Shown here piece after piece: positions 12,269 to 26,806 of a stretch of 64,000 nt of DNA. The position numbers were made by a program, and so were the translations under genes. The notes under the pieces were generated by a model. It was not told the origin of the DNA. It saw only the letters and a program-made list of their open reading frames with translations, and ran no database searches. The stretch's first letter is position 1; every line of letters begins with the position of its first letter. Origin of the DNA: Cryptomeria japonica (Eukaryota; Streptophyta; Pinopsida; Cupressales; Cupressaceae); the NCBI RefSeq assembly GCF_030272615.1, contig NC_081410.1, positions 144,386,349 to 144,450,348 on the forward strand, read 5' to 3'.

Positions 12269-12287
12269 TGGTATTAGAGACAAGGTT
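12269..12287 (+). promoter_or_regulatory. primer-binding site of element A (initiator Met tRNA type)
   Basis: TGGTATTAGAGACAAGGTT starts two bases after the 5' LTR. It matches the common plant PBS TGGTATCAGAGC complementary to initiator methionine tRNA, with a few substitutions. Confidence 0.5.
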
Positions 12288-12393
12288 CAAATCTAGGCCT
12301 TGTGCTCACTTCAACTTACACAACTAATGGAGTGTCTTGTAATGGTAGAGATTAAATTATAAAATCTTAAAATCAAATAACTAACTATATAAT

Positions 12394-13627
12394 TTGAAAC
12401 GTGCTACCACTAGGAGACAAAGGGAACCTAACCATGAGGAAAACCATGAAGAAAACCATGAGGAAAACCATAAAGGGAATCAACAAAACCAAAGGAATAA
12501 CGAAGATGGGGTTGAGGCTATAACCAACTTGCTAACTGAACAAAGGGATAAGATCAACTTCTTGGAGCAATCAATGCAGGACCTTAGGGCAAGGCAAAAT
12601 GACATCGAAAATAGAAGTAGAATTGAGAATGGGAACCCTAGTAACAATCAAGGGAATGCGATGGACAATAGAAGAGAAAATAACATGTTGGAACTCTCTA
12701 AGGATTTGAAGAAAATCACTCCCCTAAGTTCGATGGGAAGAAAATTGGTGAAGGAGCTAAAAATTAGTTAAATGAAATGGAAAAGTATTTTGAACTAAGG
12801 GATTTTATCGAAACAACCAAGACCATATGGGGTTCATATCAACTCACAGGGGAGGCAGCTAGTTGGTGGACCAACACAAAGTAGCAAAATGGGTATAGCA
12901 GGGATACGATCACATTGGATTAATTTGTTCACCATTTCATAAAAGGTGGTTACCACAATTGATCTTTGATAAGAAGGAGACAGAGTTCCATAATCTATGA
13001 CAAGGGTCCCTATCAGTCCAACAATATTGGGATAAGTTCGCTAAATTGCTTAAGTACGTACCTATGTACCAGAAGGACGAAGAAGGTCAAATGAGGAAGT
13101 TCATTTTGGGACTGAATACCAACATAGGGGCAGAGGTTGACATGAATGGACCCAAAAATATGAATGAAGTACTTGAAAAATCCCTAAGGCGGGAGAGAAA
13201 GATTTAAGCTCTAACAACAACAAGGCAGAACTATAATGGGAACCACTCATTTAAAAGGAAGTAGGAATTCAAGGAGAACACTAACTTCAACAAAAGTCAA
13301 AGGAATATTTCTTCCCAAAGAAGACCACCCCCTAATCAATATTAGAGGAATGGAAATATTAATAATAACAGGGGGAATTATAACAGGAATGACCAACACA
13401 ATAGGATAACTTATCCACCCAGGGCCAATTAAACAAGGAATGAGCCCCCTAGGAATCAAGGCAGGAGGGGACCTCTAGGTGGGTGTTTTATGTGTGGGGG
13501 AAACCATTTTGCTAAAGAATGCCCCAGAATGCAAGGTCAGATTAGGGTCAATCAACCACAACAAGGGCCTCAACAAAGGATTCATGCAACAGTTAGAAAC
13601 TGAAGAACAAGATTCCAGAATGTTCTC
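12394..13627 (+). pseudogene. Element A gag
   Basis: The reading frame starts near 12394 with an Asn/Glu/His-rich N-terminus containing several ENHEENHE-like repeats and a short coiled-coil-like stretch. It is broken near 12771. After a frame change the gag core follows: WGSYQLTGEAASWW, then SVQQYWDKFAKLLKYVPMY and FILGLNTNIGAEVD. An RNA-binding zinc knuckle CFMCGGNHFAKEC (C-x2-C-x3-H-x4-C) sits at 13484-13522. Stops occur at several places, for example after the WW region and in the basic linker. Gag would form the virus-like particle; this copy cannot do so in one frame. Confidence 0.5.
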
Positions 13628-13906
13628 GTGGAAACTACAGGTACACTATTTGAACAACCAATTTCAAATCTAATCAACACTAGGTCATATGAATGTTTCA
13701 TTTCACCTAAATTAGTAAGTAAGTTTTCATTTAGAGTTAAACAGATGGAGTCATCATGGATGGTTCAATATGGTGATAAGGCAACTACGGAAGTAACTAA
13801 GTGTTTGCCAAGGGCAAGGGTACAATTTCCCGAGTTTGAAACAAGGGTAGATCTCTATGTGGCACCCCTAGGGTTATATGATGTAATTATTAGAATGAGT
13901 TGGTAA
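13628..13906 (+). pseudogene. Element A aspartic protease, active site lost
   Basis: The frame reads LFEQPISNLINTRSYECFISPKLV... and later VAPLGLYDVIIRMSW, the order of a retropepsin with its closing LG(M/Y)DVILGMDW-type motif. The catalytic triplet, normally D-(S/T)-G, is N-T-R here: the Asp is Asn and the Gly is Arg. Even without the downstream stop this protease would be dead. It lies between the zinc knuckle and RT, as expected. Confidence 0.5.
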
Positions 13907-14025
13907 CAGATCATCAGGATAGCGTAGATTTCTATAACAAAGTTATGGAATGTTTGGATGATGGGGGGAAAAGGGTCAAAATCCAATGAAATTTTAAACC
14001 CATTAACATAGAAACCATATCAGCC

Positions 14026-14900
14026 ATGCAATTAAAGAAGGAAAGAAGAAGACGAGGCCTAATCTCTATGGTTGGAATTGATGAAGGTGAAGAGGAAAAT
14101 AGCCCAACCTTTGAAAATACCCCTTTCTTACGAGAATTCAAGGGTGTATTTCTAGAAGATTTATCGAGCTTACCCCATAAGAGGAATTTTGAATTTTCTA
14201 TCGACATACTACCAAGGGTTGAACCAGTATCAAGGGCACCTTACCGAATGAACACAACTAAATTACAAGAACTCAAAATGCAATTGGAGGAACTCTTAGC
14301 CAAGGGATTAATAAGGCCAAGTGTATCACCATGGGAAGTGCTAGTCTTATTTGTTAAGAAGAAGGATAAGACCTTAAGACTATGCATTGACTATAGGATG
14401 TTGAACAAGGTCATAATAAAGAATAGGTATCCCTTACCTCGAATAGAGGATCTTTTTGACCAAATGAAAGGAGCAACAATTTTCTCAAAGATAGACCTCT
14501 AATCAGAATATCATCAACTCATAATTAAAGAAGAGTACATTCTGAAGACAGCTTTCAGGACTAGATATGGGCATTATGAATTCATAGTAGTACCTTTTGG
14601 TGTAACCAATGCCCCAGCTACATTTATGAACCTAATGAATAGTGTACGCCATGACTACTTGGACAAATTTGTCTTGGTATTTTTGGATGACATCTTGATT
14701 TACTCTAGGAATGAGGTGGAACATTTAGTAAACCTACAAATGGTTTTGCAAAGGTTGAGGGAACATAAGTTATATGGAAAACTATCAAAATGTGCCTTCT
14801 TCGAAGAAAAGATTCACTACCTTGGGCATATCATATCAAAGGAAGGAATAGAAGTTGATTCAAATAAAATAAAGGCAATAGAAGAATGACCGATCCCTAA
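14026..14900 (+). pseudogene. Element A reverse transcriptase
   Basis: Two open pieces in one frame (14026-14502 and 14626-14889), with a stop between SKIDL and SEYHQL, cover RT motifs in order: [67 protein letters not shown], and the catalytic [10 protein letters not shown]. The YxDD-equivalent Asp pair is intact. Further stops at 14502 and 14889 inactivate the frame. RT copies the element RNA into cDNA. The motif spelling is that of plant Ty3/gypsy chromoviruses. Confidence 0.5.
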
Positions 14901-14925
14901 AAATGTTTCAAAGGTAAGAAGCTTT

Positions 14926-15535
14926 ATGGGGCTAGTAGGGTCCTATAGGAGGTTTGTGGAAGGATTCTATAAGACAACAAACCCTATCACCTCATTGCAG
15001 AGGAAAGGTAAAAATTTTGTGTGGACAGAGCAAAGTGATAAGGCATTTCAAAATTTGAAAGAAAAAAAAACTTCAACACCCATTTTAAGGGTACCAGATC
15101 TGAATGGACACTTCATAGTTGTAACTAATGCTTCTATTGAATTTTTAGGAGTAGTACTTATCCAAGATGAAGGGGTAGTAGCTTACGAATCCAAGAAGTT
15201 GAAGACTCATGAAGTTAATCATGCACTCCACGACTTAGAGTTAGCAGCAATTGTGCATGCCCTTTAAAAATGGAGACACTTCTTACTAGGGAAGCCCATT
15301 GAGTTAAAATTTGATAATCAAGGACTAAAGTCCATTTTCACTCAACCCCACTTAAATGCTAGACAAAGAAGGTGGTTAGAATTTCTAAGTGAATATGATT
15401 TTGAAATTGAATATATCAAGGGGAAGAAAAATAGGGTGGCAGATGCTTTAAGTAGGAGGAGGCACTTGATGACTATAACAACATTCAAAAATGCTTTCAA
15501 AAGGCACGTAATAGATGAGCAAGAACATGGTCCAT
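14926..15535 (+). pseudogene. Element A RNase H domain and connection
   Basis: FMGLVGSYRRFVEGF and the 'PITSLQRKGK-FVW' tether are followed by the RNase H core VVTNASIEFLGVVLIQD, AYESKKLKTHEVNHALHDLELAAIVHAL, and, after a stop, KWRHFLLGKPIELKFDNQGL and KGKKNRVADALSRR. The first catalytic Asp (normally in TDAS) is Asn (TNAS). The domain normally degrades the RNA strand during cDNA synthesis. A stop at 15265 also breaks it. Confidence 0.5.
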
Positions 15536-15619
15536 GATATGAGCAAGTCAAATTGACTTTAGAATATGATCCAATGAATCCTAAGGTTTAAGGGTATACA
15601 TTAGATGAAGAAGGGTTGC

Positions 15620-16402
15620 TCTTGATACAATAATAAAATCTATGTTCCTAGTTCAGGGGACTTAAGGAAGGTAGTCTTATTGGAGGCTCATAATACCCTT
15701 TACTCAGGGCACTCGGGGGTTAATAAAATTTATGCAGATCTAAAGAAGCTATATTTTTGGCAATGGATGAAGAATGACATAGTTAAGCATGTGGCTAAAT
15801 GTTTGGAGTGTTAAAGGGTAAAGGTAGAGCATAGACATCTAGCTGGATTATTACAGTTACATGATGTACCTCAACACAAGTGGAAAGTTATTAGCATGGA
15901 TTTTGTGCAAGGGTTGCCCATGTCACCTTCTAGGCATGATACAATAATGGTGGCAATTGACAAACTCACTAAGGTGGCACACTTTATACCAAGGAATTTG
16001 ATGGATGATGCACCTACTTTGGCAAGGTGCTTTGTTAAGGAAATATTTAGGTTGCATGGAATGTCAGAGAAAATTATATCAGATAGAGATGCTAGATTCA
16101 CTTCAAATTTTTGGACAACTCTTCAATAAACAACGGAAAGGACAAATCAGATTTTGGAAGACCTACTTCGCATGTATTTCATGGACCAACAAAAGAAATG
16201 GGAAGAGTACCTACATCTAGTAGAGTTCACTTACAATAACACATTTCAAACATCCTTGGGAATGGCACCTTTTGAAGCATTGTATGGTAGGCCATGTCGA
16301 ACACCTTTGAGTTGGGAAAGTCTTGAAGATAGAGTAATTATTGGTCCAGATATGTTGAAGGAAATGGAAAGGAAAGCTAAGGAGATTAGGCAAAAAGATT
16401 GA
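15620..16402 (+). pseudogene. Element A integrase
   Basis: Pieces in more than one frame give the HHCC zinc-binding region (EAHNTLYSGHSGVNKIY ... KCLEC, about 15685-15815), the first catalytic Asp in DFVQGLPMSPSRHD, the second in SDRDARFTSNFW, and ERTNQILEDLLRMY carrying the catalytic Glu. Between NFW and ERTNQ roughly 20 residues normally present (the HPQTDG region) are missing and a stop lies there (about 16128), so the catalytic core is deleted in part. C-terminal pieces LVEFTYNNTFQTSLGMAPFEALYGR and later are intact. Integrase would insert the cDNA. Confidence 0.5.
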
Positions 16403-16469
16403 AGGAAGCCTCAGATAGGCAGAAGAGTTATGCAGATAAGAACAGGACACCAAGGGAGTTTGAGGTGAG

Positions 16470-16881
16470 ATAGAAAGTCTTCCTAAGGATTAGGCCACAC
16501 AAGAGCTCCATAAGATTTGGTAAAAAGACTAAGCTTGCACCTCGTTATGTTGGGCCTTTTGATATCTTGGATAGGATTAATCCAGTTGCGTACCGGTTGG
16601 CCTTACCTCCCCAATTGAGTCGAATCCATGATGTCTTCCATGTATCTTTTCTTAAAAAGTATGTGCCTGATGAAAAACATATCTTGAATTGGGATGCCTT
16701 AAAGGTCCAGGAAACGAGAGGAATAATGATAGAGCCATTTAAAATCTTGAAGAGGTGCTAGTACCAATTGCGCAACAGAGAGGTTGATCAATGCAAAGTA
16801 TAATGGAATAAGTATGATGAAAAAAATGCCACATGGGAAGATACTAGAGAAATGCAACAGTTGTTTCCTTTTTTGTTTTAG
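16470..16881 (+). pseudogene. Element A integrase C-terminus and chromodomain
   Basis: [19 protein letters not shown] (GPY/F module) and [16 protein letters not shown] are followed after stops by YQLRNREVDQCKV, WNKYDEKNATWEDTREMQ and FPFLF, a chromodomain. Plant chromoviruses carry this domain and are thought to use it for targeting to chromatin. A stop after KILKRC and another after QCKV interrupt it. Its presence places element A in the chromovirus branch rather than Tat or Athila. Confidence 0.5.
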
Positions 16882-16947
16882 ACTAATCATGAACTATAGA
16901 CTCTTTTATGGATACATTGAATAAGTGCATCAGGATGATGCACAATT

Positions 16948-16961
16948 TAAGAGGGGAAGGA
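16948..16961 (+). promoter_or_regulatory. polypurine tract of element A
   Basis: AAGAGGGGAAGGA lies directly before the 3' LTR, where plus-strand DNA synthesis would be primed. Confidence 0.5.
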
Positions 16962-18908
<1,947 letters not shown>

Positions 18909-18921
18909 TAAATTCGATTTT
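18909..18921. repeat. LINE target-site duplication, left copy
   Basis: TAAATTCGATTTT, identical to 24604-24616. Confidence 0.5.
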
Positions 18922-18954
18922 TGATGAATAGGCCTTCTCTATTAATTTAAAATA

Positions 18955-21900
18955 TCAAAGTACATATTCACAAAAAAGGTTGGGGGATACAAGATCACCC
19001 CGCCAGAGTCACACGACCAGCGACCGAAATAAAAAAGAAACAAAGTTATTCATCAAAAAACTTCCTCAAGTAGCCAAAGAAGAGGTAGCCAAGGGAGGAG
19101 GATCAGGATCATCTTTTTTGCCCCATACATCAGTGGAGTTAGGAGTTGGGTTTAGAATAGACCACCCATCTTCAAGATCTTTGTCAATTTCTCCTTCCTC
19201 CTGCCTGGGAGGTGAAATCGCCAGAGCCATGCGAGGAAAAATAGAAGGGGTGGCAGAAGGCCACCCCAAGAAAATGCCATAACATGAAGGAGAAGTCGAG
19301 TGGCACCTCCATGCATCATCTCTCTCACCAGAGGAGCGGCAAGGAGCTTGGGACCGCAGGGTCTGAGAGCGGCGGGTAGAGGAATTGCGGCCACGGGGCA
19401 AAGTACGGTCGACAGAGATAAAATCTGGTGGCACTCTGGCAACTGCACAAGGGGTGTTGCCCCAGTGCTGAAGGAGCTCCTCTAAGTGGCCCATCTCCAA
19501 GGCTACTTTGTCATCTTGTACTTGGATCTGCATTAATACATTATTACAAATGCAAGCTTTAGCATAAAGCGAGACATTAATAACCAAAAAGTTGTGAGTA
19601 AAAAGAACTGCATTTCTATCCTTCCAAAGAGTGAATAGGATCTCCAGTCTGAAAGCATGCCATATCTGGGAAAATTTGAAGGGGATTCTAGGCGAGTCAT
19701 CTAGAAGAGCCATATGTCAAGAAAAGGGCTCAGGCCGAAAAGACATAAAGAAATAATGAATCCATCTCCAGTACTGTTGAGCTCTTCTACAGAACCAAAA
19801 AATGTGCATAAAAGTTTCTAGGTGACCACAAAAAGGGCATCGGGGATCAGGAACCCCCAAATGCTTAAGTTTGGAACCCAAAGGCAACCTTTGAAAAAGC
19901 ACACACCAAGCAAAGTGTGCAATCTTGGGTTCAGTGATGGAGGACCAGACAACAAGAAACCTAAATCTCCAGGAAGTTTGAGAAGACTAAAAGTGCCATC
20001 GCTGGTTGAGGATATGGACCATAGGCAAATGAGGAACCAGCCAAAGATAACCCATTATGGGTTTGTAGCTAGTGAAAGGAGTCCAAGGATACCACTTCCA
20101 ATCTTTCCACCAAGGTATGATAAACTAAATGCCAAGCTTATGTAACAAATGTGAGGGTAAGGCCGAGACCGAAAGGTCATAAGTCTGTCGATTTGGTCGA
20201 GATAAACGAAAGTCGACCTAGAGGTCCTCCCATGACCAGAGGCTCATAGAAGCTCTGGAAAACATATCCTTAGGTGTTATAATGCCACGTTTGTGAAAAT
20301 GTAGAGGACTAAAACCCTATATTTTTGCCAGTGGTAACCCTTGCACTTGAAAAAGAGGTGACCACCAGAGGTTGTGTTGATTCATGGATATCCCGTCACA
20401 AAAAACCATCACCCGCCCATCGAAGCCAAGGCTTGATAGCTTTCCTAGCATGCCAGATGCTTTTAACCACAAAAGTACCATAGATCTGAACGGGGTCTTT
20501 CATAATGAGCAGGGTTTGAAAACCAATCCCCTTCCAAGTCGACCTGTTGGCAAGAAATCCTGAAGAAATGCAATGCCAAAGAAGGATTTTCCAGGCCTCG
20601 TCGCGAGATAAGGCTCTAATAATCCATTTAGCACATAACGGAAGCCCTTGTTTATGGGTAGAAATAAGTCTGAGCCCTCCAGACTCCTTGGGAAGACAAT
20701 AATACTCGCAAGCGACCTTGTGGAAGCCTTGATGGTCAGACCCAGAGGCCCAAAGAAAAGCCCACTAAAGTCTTTCCAACTTCATGTAAGAGGCCTTAGA
20801 AGGATCCCAACATGAGGAATAATAAACATGGTGGTAGCCAACACCTTAGAACAAATTTGGAATTTACCAGCTAGAGAGAGAGGCTTGGTAATCCAGTAGG
20901 CCAACTTTTTCTCAATCTTGGCTAAAACAACAATCCATAGATCCATAGGCGAAGCTTGAAAGGCAAAGGGAATTCCCAGAAAGTGAAATTTTTTGCCATG
21001 ATGAAGTCATTTCCAGTCATATTGAAGAATCTAAGGCAGGGCTGGAAGAAAAGACTGCCTATAACATTGGGTCTTGTGCCATTGAATGGCTGAACCAGAA
21101 GCCAAGCAAAAGGTATTCAGACATTGGAGAGCGCCCTGCACATTGTCTTCTTCCTCAATGAGAGTGAGGAAGGAATCATCCGTAAAGTGGCCATTGACAA
21201 GTTGAGAAGGTGACTCGGGAAGGGAGATACCATAGACACACCCAATAGAGATAGCATTAGCAAGTAAGTAACCAAACCCTTTCACCGCAAGAACATATAA
21301 AGCAGGAGCTAGAGGACATCCCTGGCGAATGGATCTGAAAAGGCCAAAAGCCTCAAATTGCCAACCATTAATGGTGATACAAGTCGAGGCATCTCCGAAT
21401 AACATCTAGATAGACTGAATGAATCTAGGACCAAAGCCAAGGGCTTTGAGCATAACCAAGATAAATGGCCACTTAATTTGATCATACGCCTTAGCGAAGT
21501 CAATCTTAAGAAAGATTGCCCGCTGTTTAGAGCGTCTGGCCTAGTCCATCCCTTCCCAAATGACAATAATATTGTCCAAAATAAACCTGGACTTAATAAA
21601 TCCAATCTACTTCGGACGAACAACAAGAGGCAGGAGATGGCGAATCTTGAGAGCCAAGGCTTTGGCCATGATCTTGTATGAGACATTGAGCAAGGTAATA
21701 GGCCTCCAATTGCAAATGTCCTTTGGATCCCCAGCCTTAGGGATAAACTTAATGTTACCTCAGTTAATCATTTTTCCTAGGGATTGGGAATGAAAAGCTT
21801 TCAGATAGACCTTAAGGAGGTTAGGACCAACGCAAGGCCAAAGAGCTTTGTAGAATTCGCAAGGAAAGCTATCACACCCGAGGGCTTTATCATCTACCAT

Positions 21901-23309
21901 AGAAAAAATAGCTTCCTTGAGATCATAAATGGCCAGTAAGACATCACATAAGGCTCGTTGAGACTCAGAAAGTCGTTTGGGAACAACAACTAAGCAATCT
22001 TGCAAAGCTTGGGCTCTAGCCGGAGAGTCTCTCTGCACTGTGAACACCTTCTCATAATGACGAACAAAGGCTTGTAGAATATCATGCAGCTTGGTGAGAA
22101 GAGCATGCCCCTCTTTGATTTTCTTGATCCCTATAGAGGTATGATGGGCACGCAAAGCCAGGAAAAATTCGTTGGAGGCCCTATCACCCACCTTGAGCCA
22201 GTGTAACCTGGCTTTGATTTGAGATTCTCTAGCAGAATGGCTATCTGAAACTTATTTCTGATGGCAGAGCTGAGCTCAATGAAGTTGCAGGTTAGAATCA
22301 AAAGGATTCAAGGCCAAAGCTTTTGTGGCAACACAAAGAGCTTTGGTGGTCATGTCATACGACCACCTGTGGTACATGGCAAGCTATCTACCATAAACCT
22401 CGCAGAGCGGGTGATGGCGTCATACCACCACGTAATCCAACCAATGTGATGATGATGCCTTGGCTCTAAATTCCAAACCCTTTGAATGTGGGCCATTGTG
22501 GTTTGATGATGCAGGAGAGACGTGTTGAGGTAGAACTGCGTTTTGGAAGGATGTTGCCTAGATGGCTGCCATTCAATGATAAACTTTATGGGGAAGTGAT
22601 TGGACAATGTCACATCAACAAGAAGAGTGATGAGCAAATCTTGATCTTCAGAAAAAGAAAAAAAAGATTGCGCAGTTATGATAGCATGATTAAGCCTTTT
22701 AAGAATTATGTTAGAGCTAGCTCTAAAATTAGACCAAGTGTGCTAGACCCCACCAGGGCGGCAGTGGTTGGTGTTGGGGTCGAAAAGACCCAACTTATTA
22801 CGCATATAGTACCAGGCTTCCTGCTCACCAGTTGTCCAGTGGAAAGGCAAAATTTTGTCCTTATCAGTCGCCACCTCAACCATATTGAAGTCCCCACATA
22901 TGACCCAAGTAGCAGGTGGCAGATTGTCAGCAATCCAGTGCCATAGGTATGATTTATCAACCACATCATTGGGAGCATAAACATTAACGATCCCAACAAA
23001 ATGATTATCAACTAACAACAAAACCCAAACGACATGCTGCATGGGATCAAAACCATGAGAAATAACTGTAGAGAGCCAACAAGGTGAAATGAGTGTAACA
23101 ACTCCACCTTGAACAACTTCATGCTGGGAGGCAAAAACAAGGCTATCTGGCCAAATAACACTACATGCAGTATTGAGCATGAAACCAACAATTTTGACTT
23201 CCTGGAGGCAGAGAACATCCAGGCCTACAACACGTTGACGAGCATCTCGAACAGAATACTTACTGGTGAGGTCTATGAGACCTCGAACATTCCATGAGAT
23301 GTAATTCAT
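18955..23309 (-). pseudogene. LINE ORF2: AP endonuclease, reverse transcriptase, zf-RVT
   Basis: The start is at 23309 (MNYISWNVRGL). Endonuclease motifs follow in order: SWNVRGL, CLQEVK, IVNVYAPND and CGDFNMVE (23309-22743), then SNHFPIKF, where SDHFPI is usual. RT pieces from about 22190 include GDRASNEFFLAL, KALGCDSFPCEFYKALW, FLKIDFAKAYD and RQGCPLAP. The catalytic Asp pair is in HFTDDSFL (about 21186). A zf-RVT region (CPFCGHLETFMHIFWFC, near 19800) and a long C-terminus end at LVSPNLFCEYVL and a stop near 18955. About 1450 codons are spanned, normal for plant L1 ORF2, but there are several stops and shifts. ORF2 would nick target DNA and reverse-transcribe the LINE RNA in place. Confidence 0.5.
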
Positions 23310-23509
23310 GAGAAAACTTGCATATCATCCTCGTCCCCAAGAGAGGAAAATATATTGCATGAAAAATCTGAATCCCCATCGGAAATAACCAATCATTTTT
23401 CTAAACCACCATATGCAATCGCAGCACTCCCAGAAGGGCTGCGAGAGTAGCACAAAGAGTGTAGAGTAGAAATCGTAGACACAGCCTGAGGAGTGTGTAC
23501 CCAAGGTGG

Positions 23510-24558
23510 TCAAGCAACACCCTCAGAAGAGTCCTTCTCTTGTTGGTCAAGGTTTGAAACCGAAGTAGAAAAAGGCTGGGTAGATGGTGTCTGCGTAGGA
23601 GGTTCCGTCGTCGGCTGAGAACTGGAACCGACGGGAGTCTTTTGGGCGGAAGCCACAAAGTTTTTGCCTTTGCATACTACAATGGTCCATTCATCCTTCT
23701 TAGCTCCCTCCACAGGCCAAGAGCCGAACTCCTTAATAGGGAGTTTTATTTTCAGAGTAGCCAAGGGACAATCCCTGATCTTGTATTTTGTCGACTGGCG
23801 CAAATAACAAGTGTTGGGAAGGTTCAAATAAAGCACTTTCCGGGTGAAGGTATTGCCTCCCACTTGGATATCAACAGTTTCTTTCAGGTCGCATGAAAGG
23901 TTGACCTCAATGCAAACCCTCTTTGGAATGAGAGCATTAAAAAAATGGTCTGGCTCAAGGAAAACAACTTTTCCAACAAACTAAGCAATGGTTTGCATGA
24001 AAGGCCAACAAGGCAAATGAAGACCGAGGAACTCAACCCAGACCGGTACTTGCAATTTTTGTCGTCTAAGATAGAAAAGTCACGAGACCAGCACTGAAAA
24101 ACTAGCAGGGAAGACCGAACGGTCTATAGCCCATGGGAGAGGATAGACTCAACATGGGTAGGGTTCAAAAAGAGAAACAAAAAGAAACCCTTCGTGAGAC
24201 TTTGGACGCCATCAAGCTGGACCCCATGAGGAGACCAAGCTTTGGTGACCCAATCATGAAGCATGCTTTCAGGAGGGATCCTACCCACAAAATATCCTAT
24301 CAAAATGTACTTTTCAAGCCACTCACAGGCATTATCAAAATCTTGAACAAGAAGTACAACATCAGGCGAGGACATACCTTGTGAAACACTTTCAGAACAA
24401 ATTTGTGAGGGCGCTTGTTTTGAGGCATCATGCGGGCCTGTCGCAACAACTCTAGCACCAGCATCAACTGTTGGGCTAAAGTTGGTTGGAGCCATAATAA
24501 ACACAAAAATCCCGCAGCAAATGTGGTATGAAGAAAGCAATATGTAACACAACCTCAA
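23510..24558 (-). pseudogene. LINE ORF1 (DUF4283 / zinc knuckle)
   Basis: The N-terminal frame (24558-24124) contains CEWLEKYILIGYFVGRIPP, LHDWVTKAWSPHGVQLDGV and TKGFFLFLFLNPTHVESIL, the pattern of the DUF4283 domain of plant LINE ORF1. After stops and a frame change, PVWVEFLGLHLPCWPF and GGNTFTRKVLYLNLPNTCYLRQSTKYKIRDC follow. The last is the CCHC region with second Cys and His replaced (Arg and Tyr), so zinc binding is lost. A Ser/Thr/Pro/Gln-rich tail ends near 23510, about 200 bp before ORF2. ORF1 binds the LINE RNA. Confidence 0.5.
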
Positions 24559-24603
24559 ACTCTAGCAGAGCTCATTCCTCATCCAAAGACTTTTTCCATT
24601 TCC

Positions 24604-24616
24604 TAAATTCGATTTT
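24604..24616. repeat. LINE target-site duplication, right copy
   Basis: TAAATTCGATTTT, identical to 18909-18921. Confidence 0.5.
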
Positions 24617-26590
24617 CATATTGATATAATTTTAATAATATAATTTGATTTACATTAATTGCTTAGAAGGTTAAAGTAAACAATATAGTTATGGTTATAA
24701 GTGGTACCATAAGTTAATACAAAGAAAAACAATAATAATAAATTTAATTAGTAATACATAAACTAAGTGGGTTATTTTTACATGTTAATTATGGTTTTAT
24801 TTTTATGCACTAGTAAATTATAAATGTTAATTGGAATTAACATTAGTAAATTATTTTTACATGTTAATTATATGGTATTTATTTTTATGCATTAGTAAAT
24901 TATGAATGTTAATTGGAATTATCATTAGTAAATTATCTTTACAAGCTAATTATATGGTAATTGTTTTAATGCATTAGTAAATTATCAAAGTTAATTGGAA
25001 TTAATTGATTATAATTTTAACATTTTTTTTTGTACAGGTAGTTGAAATTGAATATAAATTGTATTGATTATTATAATATTCGATTTGCTAACACGAAGTG
25101 TAATTCTTGATGGAGGCAACTTTTTAGTTGGTTGCTAGACAATGTACACCTTTTATACATTTAATCGCTCTTATACAATTACACATTAAAGCCATTATTA
25201 CCTCACTAGTTGTGTTATTACATTTTACAAGAACTAGATGATAACTCTCTCTTTTGAATATTGACCACCTAGTAGTATTAAGTTGTTACGTTTAAGTAAA
25301 TCTCTTTCCTTTATATGTAGAATTAAATTTATGAGTTATTTTCTTTCAATTTTAATTCTTGCAAAATAGTCTCAACTTTAAATTACTCTAGAGTGATGTT
25401 TATTTTAATCTTCCAGAGTATAATAGTTGGACCTCTTTTAAAAAAACTAAACAAGAGGAGTTGGAAACAAAGAACTTAGCAGCGTTCGGTATATATGATG
25501 CCTCCAGGTCACGCTTATGGGTAATGTTGTCGTGTTGAACTACTGCACCTAACGCCTAATAAAGTTGCATCAACGATGTCTATGGCATCATCCCTATAAA
25601 TTGTTGGGGAGTAATAAGGGACACTTGGAAGTTAAAATCCAAGGAGTGGGCAATCCCCCTTGGATCGACAACCTAATTAGATAATCTTTAAATGAGTTTA
25701 CATCTGCTAGATAAACTTTAGTAAACCCCTTAGAGTTGATTGAGTGAGATGCCTTTAAAGCTTGGCTTAATCTTGAAGGATATTTGATGATTGATAATTG
25801 GGTCAAGGGTGACGCTTATGATAGGTATTAGGACCTAGTTGTTTTAGGCCACAAGCAATAGGCCACCTTGAGCCTTTTCTTAAAAGCTACCATCGTGGGT
25901 AGCAACTGCATAGAAACTATCTGGGACATTGACCCTAGAAAGAGTTGCTTACCCACAAAATAATTTATATTAAACCATAGATTAAAAATAGAACTACATA
26001 CTATATGCCTTGAACCCGTGCCGAAACTGGTATGTAGGCAGTCTAGGGATGGAGTTGTCCCTAGTACTTAGGCATTCAGGGATGGGGTCTAGGATTTGGT
26101 AAGAAGAAGGATTGCGAAGACTCCTAATTGAAAGATAAGTGTAATAAAAGAAAAAACAATTCAACGCATACTCGAAGAGAATCTCATATGGATTCACTTG
26201 ACTTCCCGAGGCTTTAGGCCAAATTCGGAGGCAGAATTCAAGCTTGCAATATATTATTTTATTGCTCCTAAGGATGGTGACCTCGATGAACACCTATTAA
26301 AGGAGTGTAGTTCTTAGTGAGTGACTCAGGACCCGGATGGTCTCAATGAGTCTAAGTCTCTGGCCAGAGCACCTCCTATCCCAAGTTGGATAGATGCCTA
26401 CCCCATTTGGGTAGATGCGTATCTTGTATGGATATATGCCTCATTCGTATGGTTAGATTCTCATCCAAGATGGAAGAATGCCTAATCCAATTAGATAGAT
26501 GCCTAGAGTATGCGATTGAATCAAACACAAATGATTAAATAAATAAAAAATTGTCAAAAATTCTTGGGTTATGTAGAGTGGGTTATTACA
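24617..26590 (+). repeat. Element A 3' LTR, right part
   Basis: 24617-24778 is 3' LTR-specific. From 24779 (ATGTTAATTATGG) it matches the 5' LTR from about 10428 to its end, finishing GGGTTATTACA at 26590, directly before TA/CA microsatellite. Confidence 0.5.
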
Positions 26591-26806
26591 TATACATATA
26601 AATATCTACATGTATGTGTATACATACATGTATATATGTATACATACATGTATATATGTATATGTATACATATACATATATGTATATATATACATATATA
26701 CATACATATACATATACATATATACATACACATATGTATATATATACATATATACATACATATACATATACATATATACATACATATATGTATATGTATA
26801 TATATG
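26591..26806. repeat. TATA/CATA compound microsatellite
   Basis: A ~52-bp higher-order unit (TATATATACATATATACATA...) occurs twice, near 26683 and 26735. Open frames here are repeat translations. Confidence 0.5.

Larger units (their letters stand above)
18922..24603 (-). mobile_element. L1-like LINE (5.7 kb) inserted in the element A 3' LTR
   Basis: It runs on the minus strand from a 5' end near 24603 to a 3' end near 18922, where a short A-run (TTTTT on plus) merges with the target duplication. A perfect 13-bp duplication TAAATTCGATTTT flanks it at 18909-18921 and 24604-24616, so both ends are defined. ORF1 (DUF4283 type) and ORF2 (endonuclease, RT, zinc-binding C-terminus) are present in order, as in plant L1 elements. 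Both ORFs are broken by stops and shifts. It is younger than element A. Confidence 0.5.

Noticed and set aside
19300-19485. Plus-strand frames within the LINE (19300-19485, 19822-20145, 22482-22946 and similar)
   Set aside because: They are shadows of the minus-strand LINE ORFs, which carry the domain motifs.
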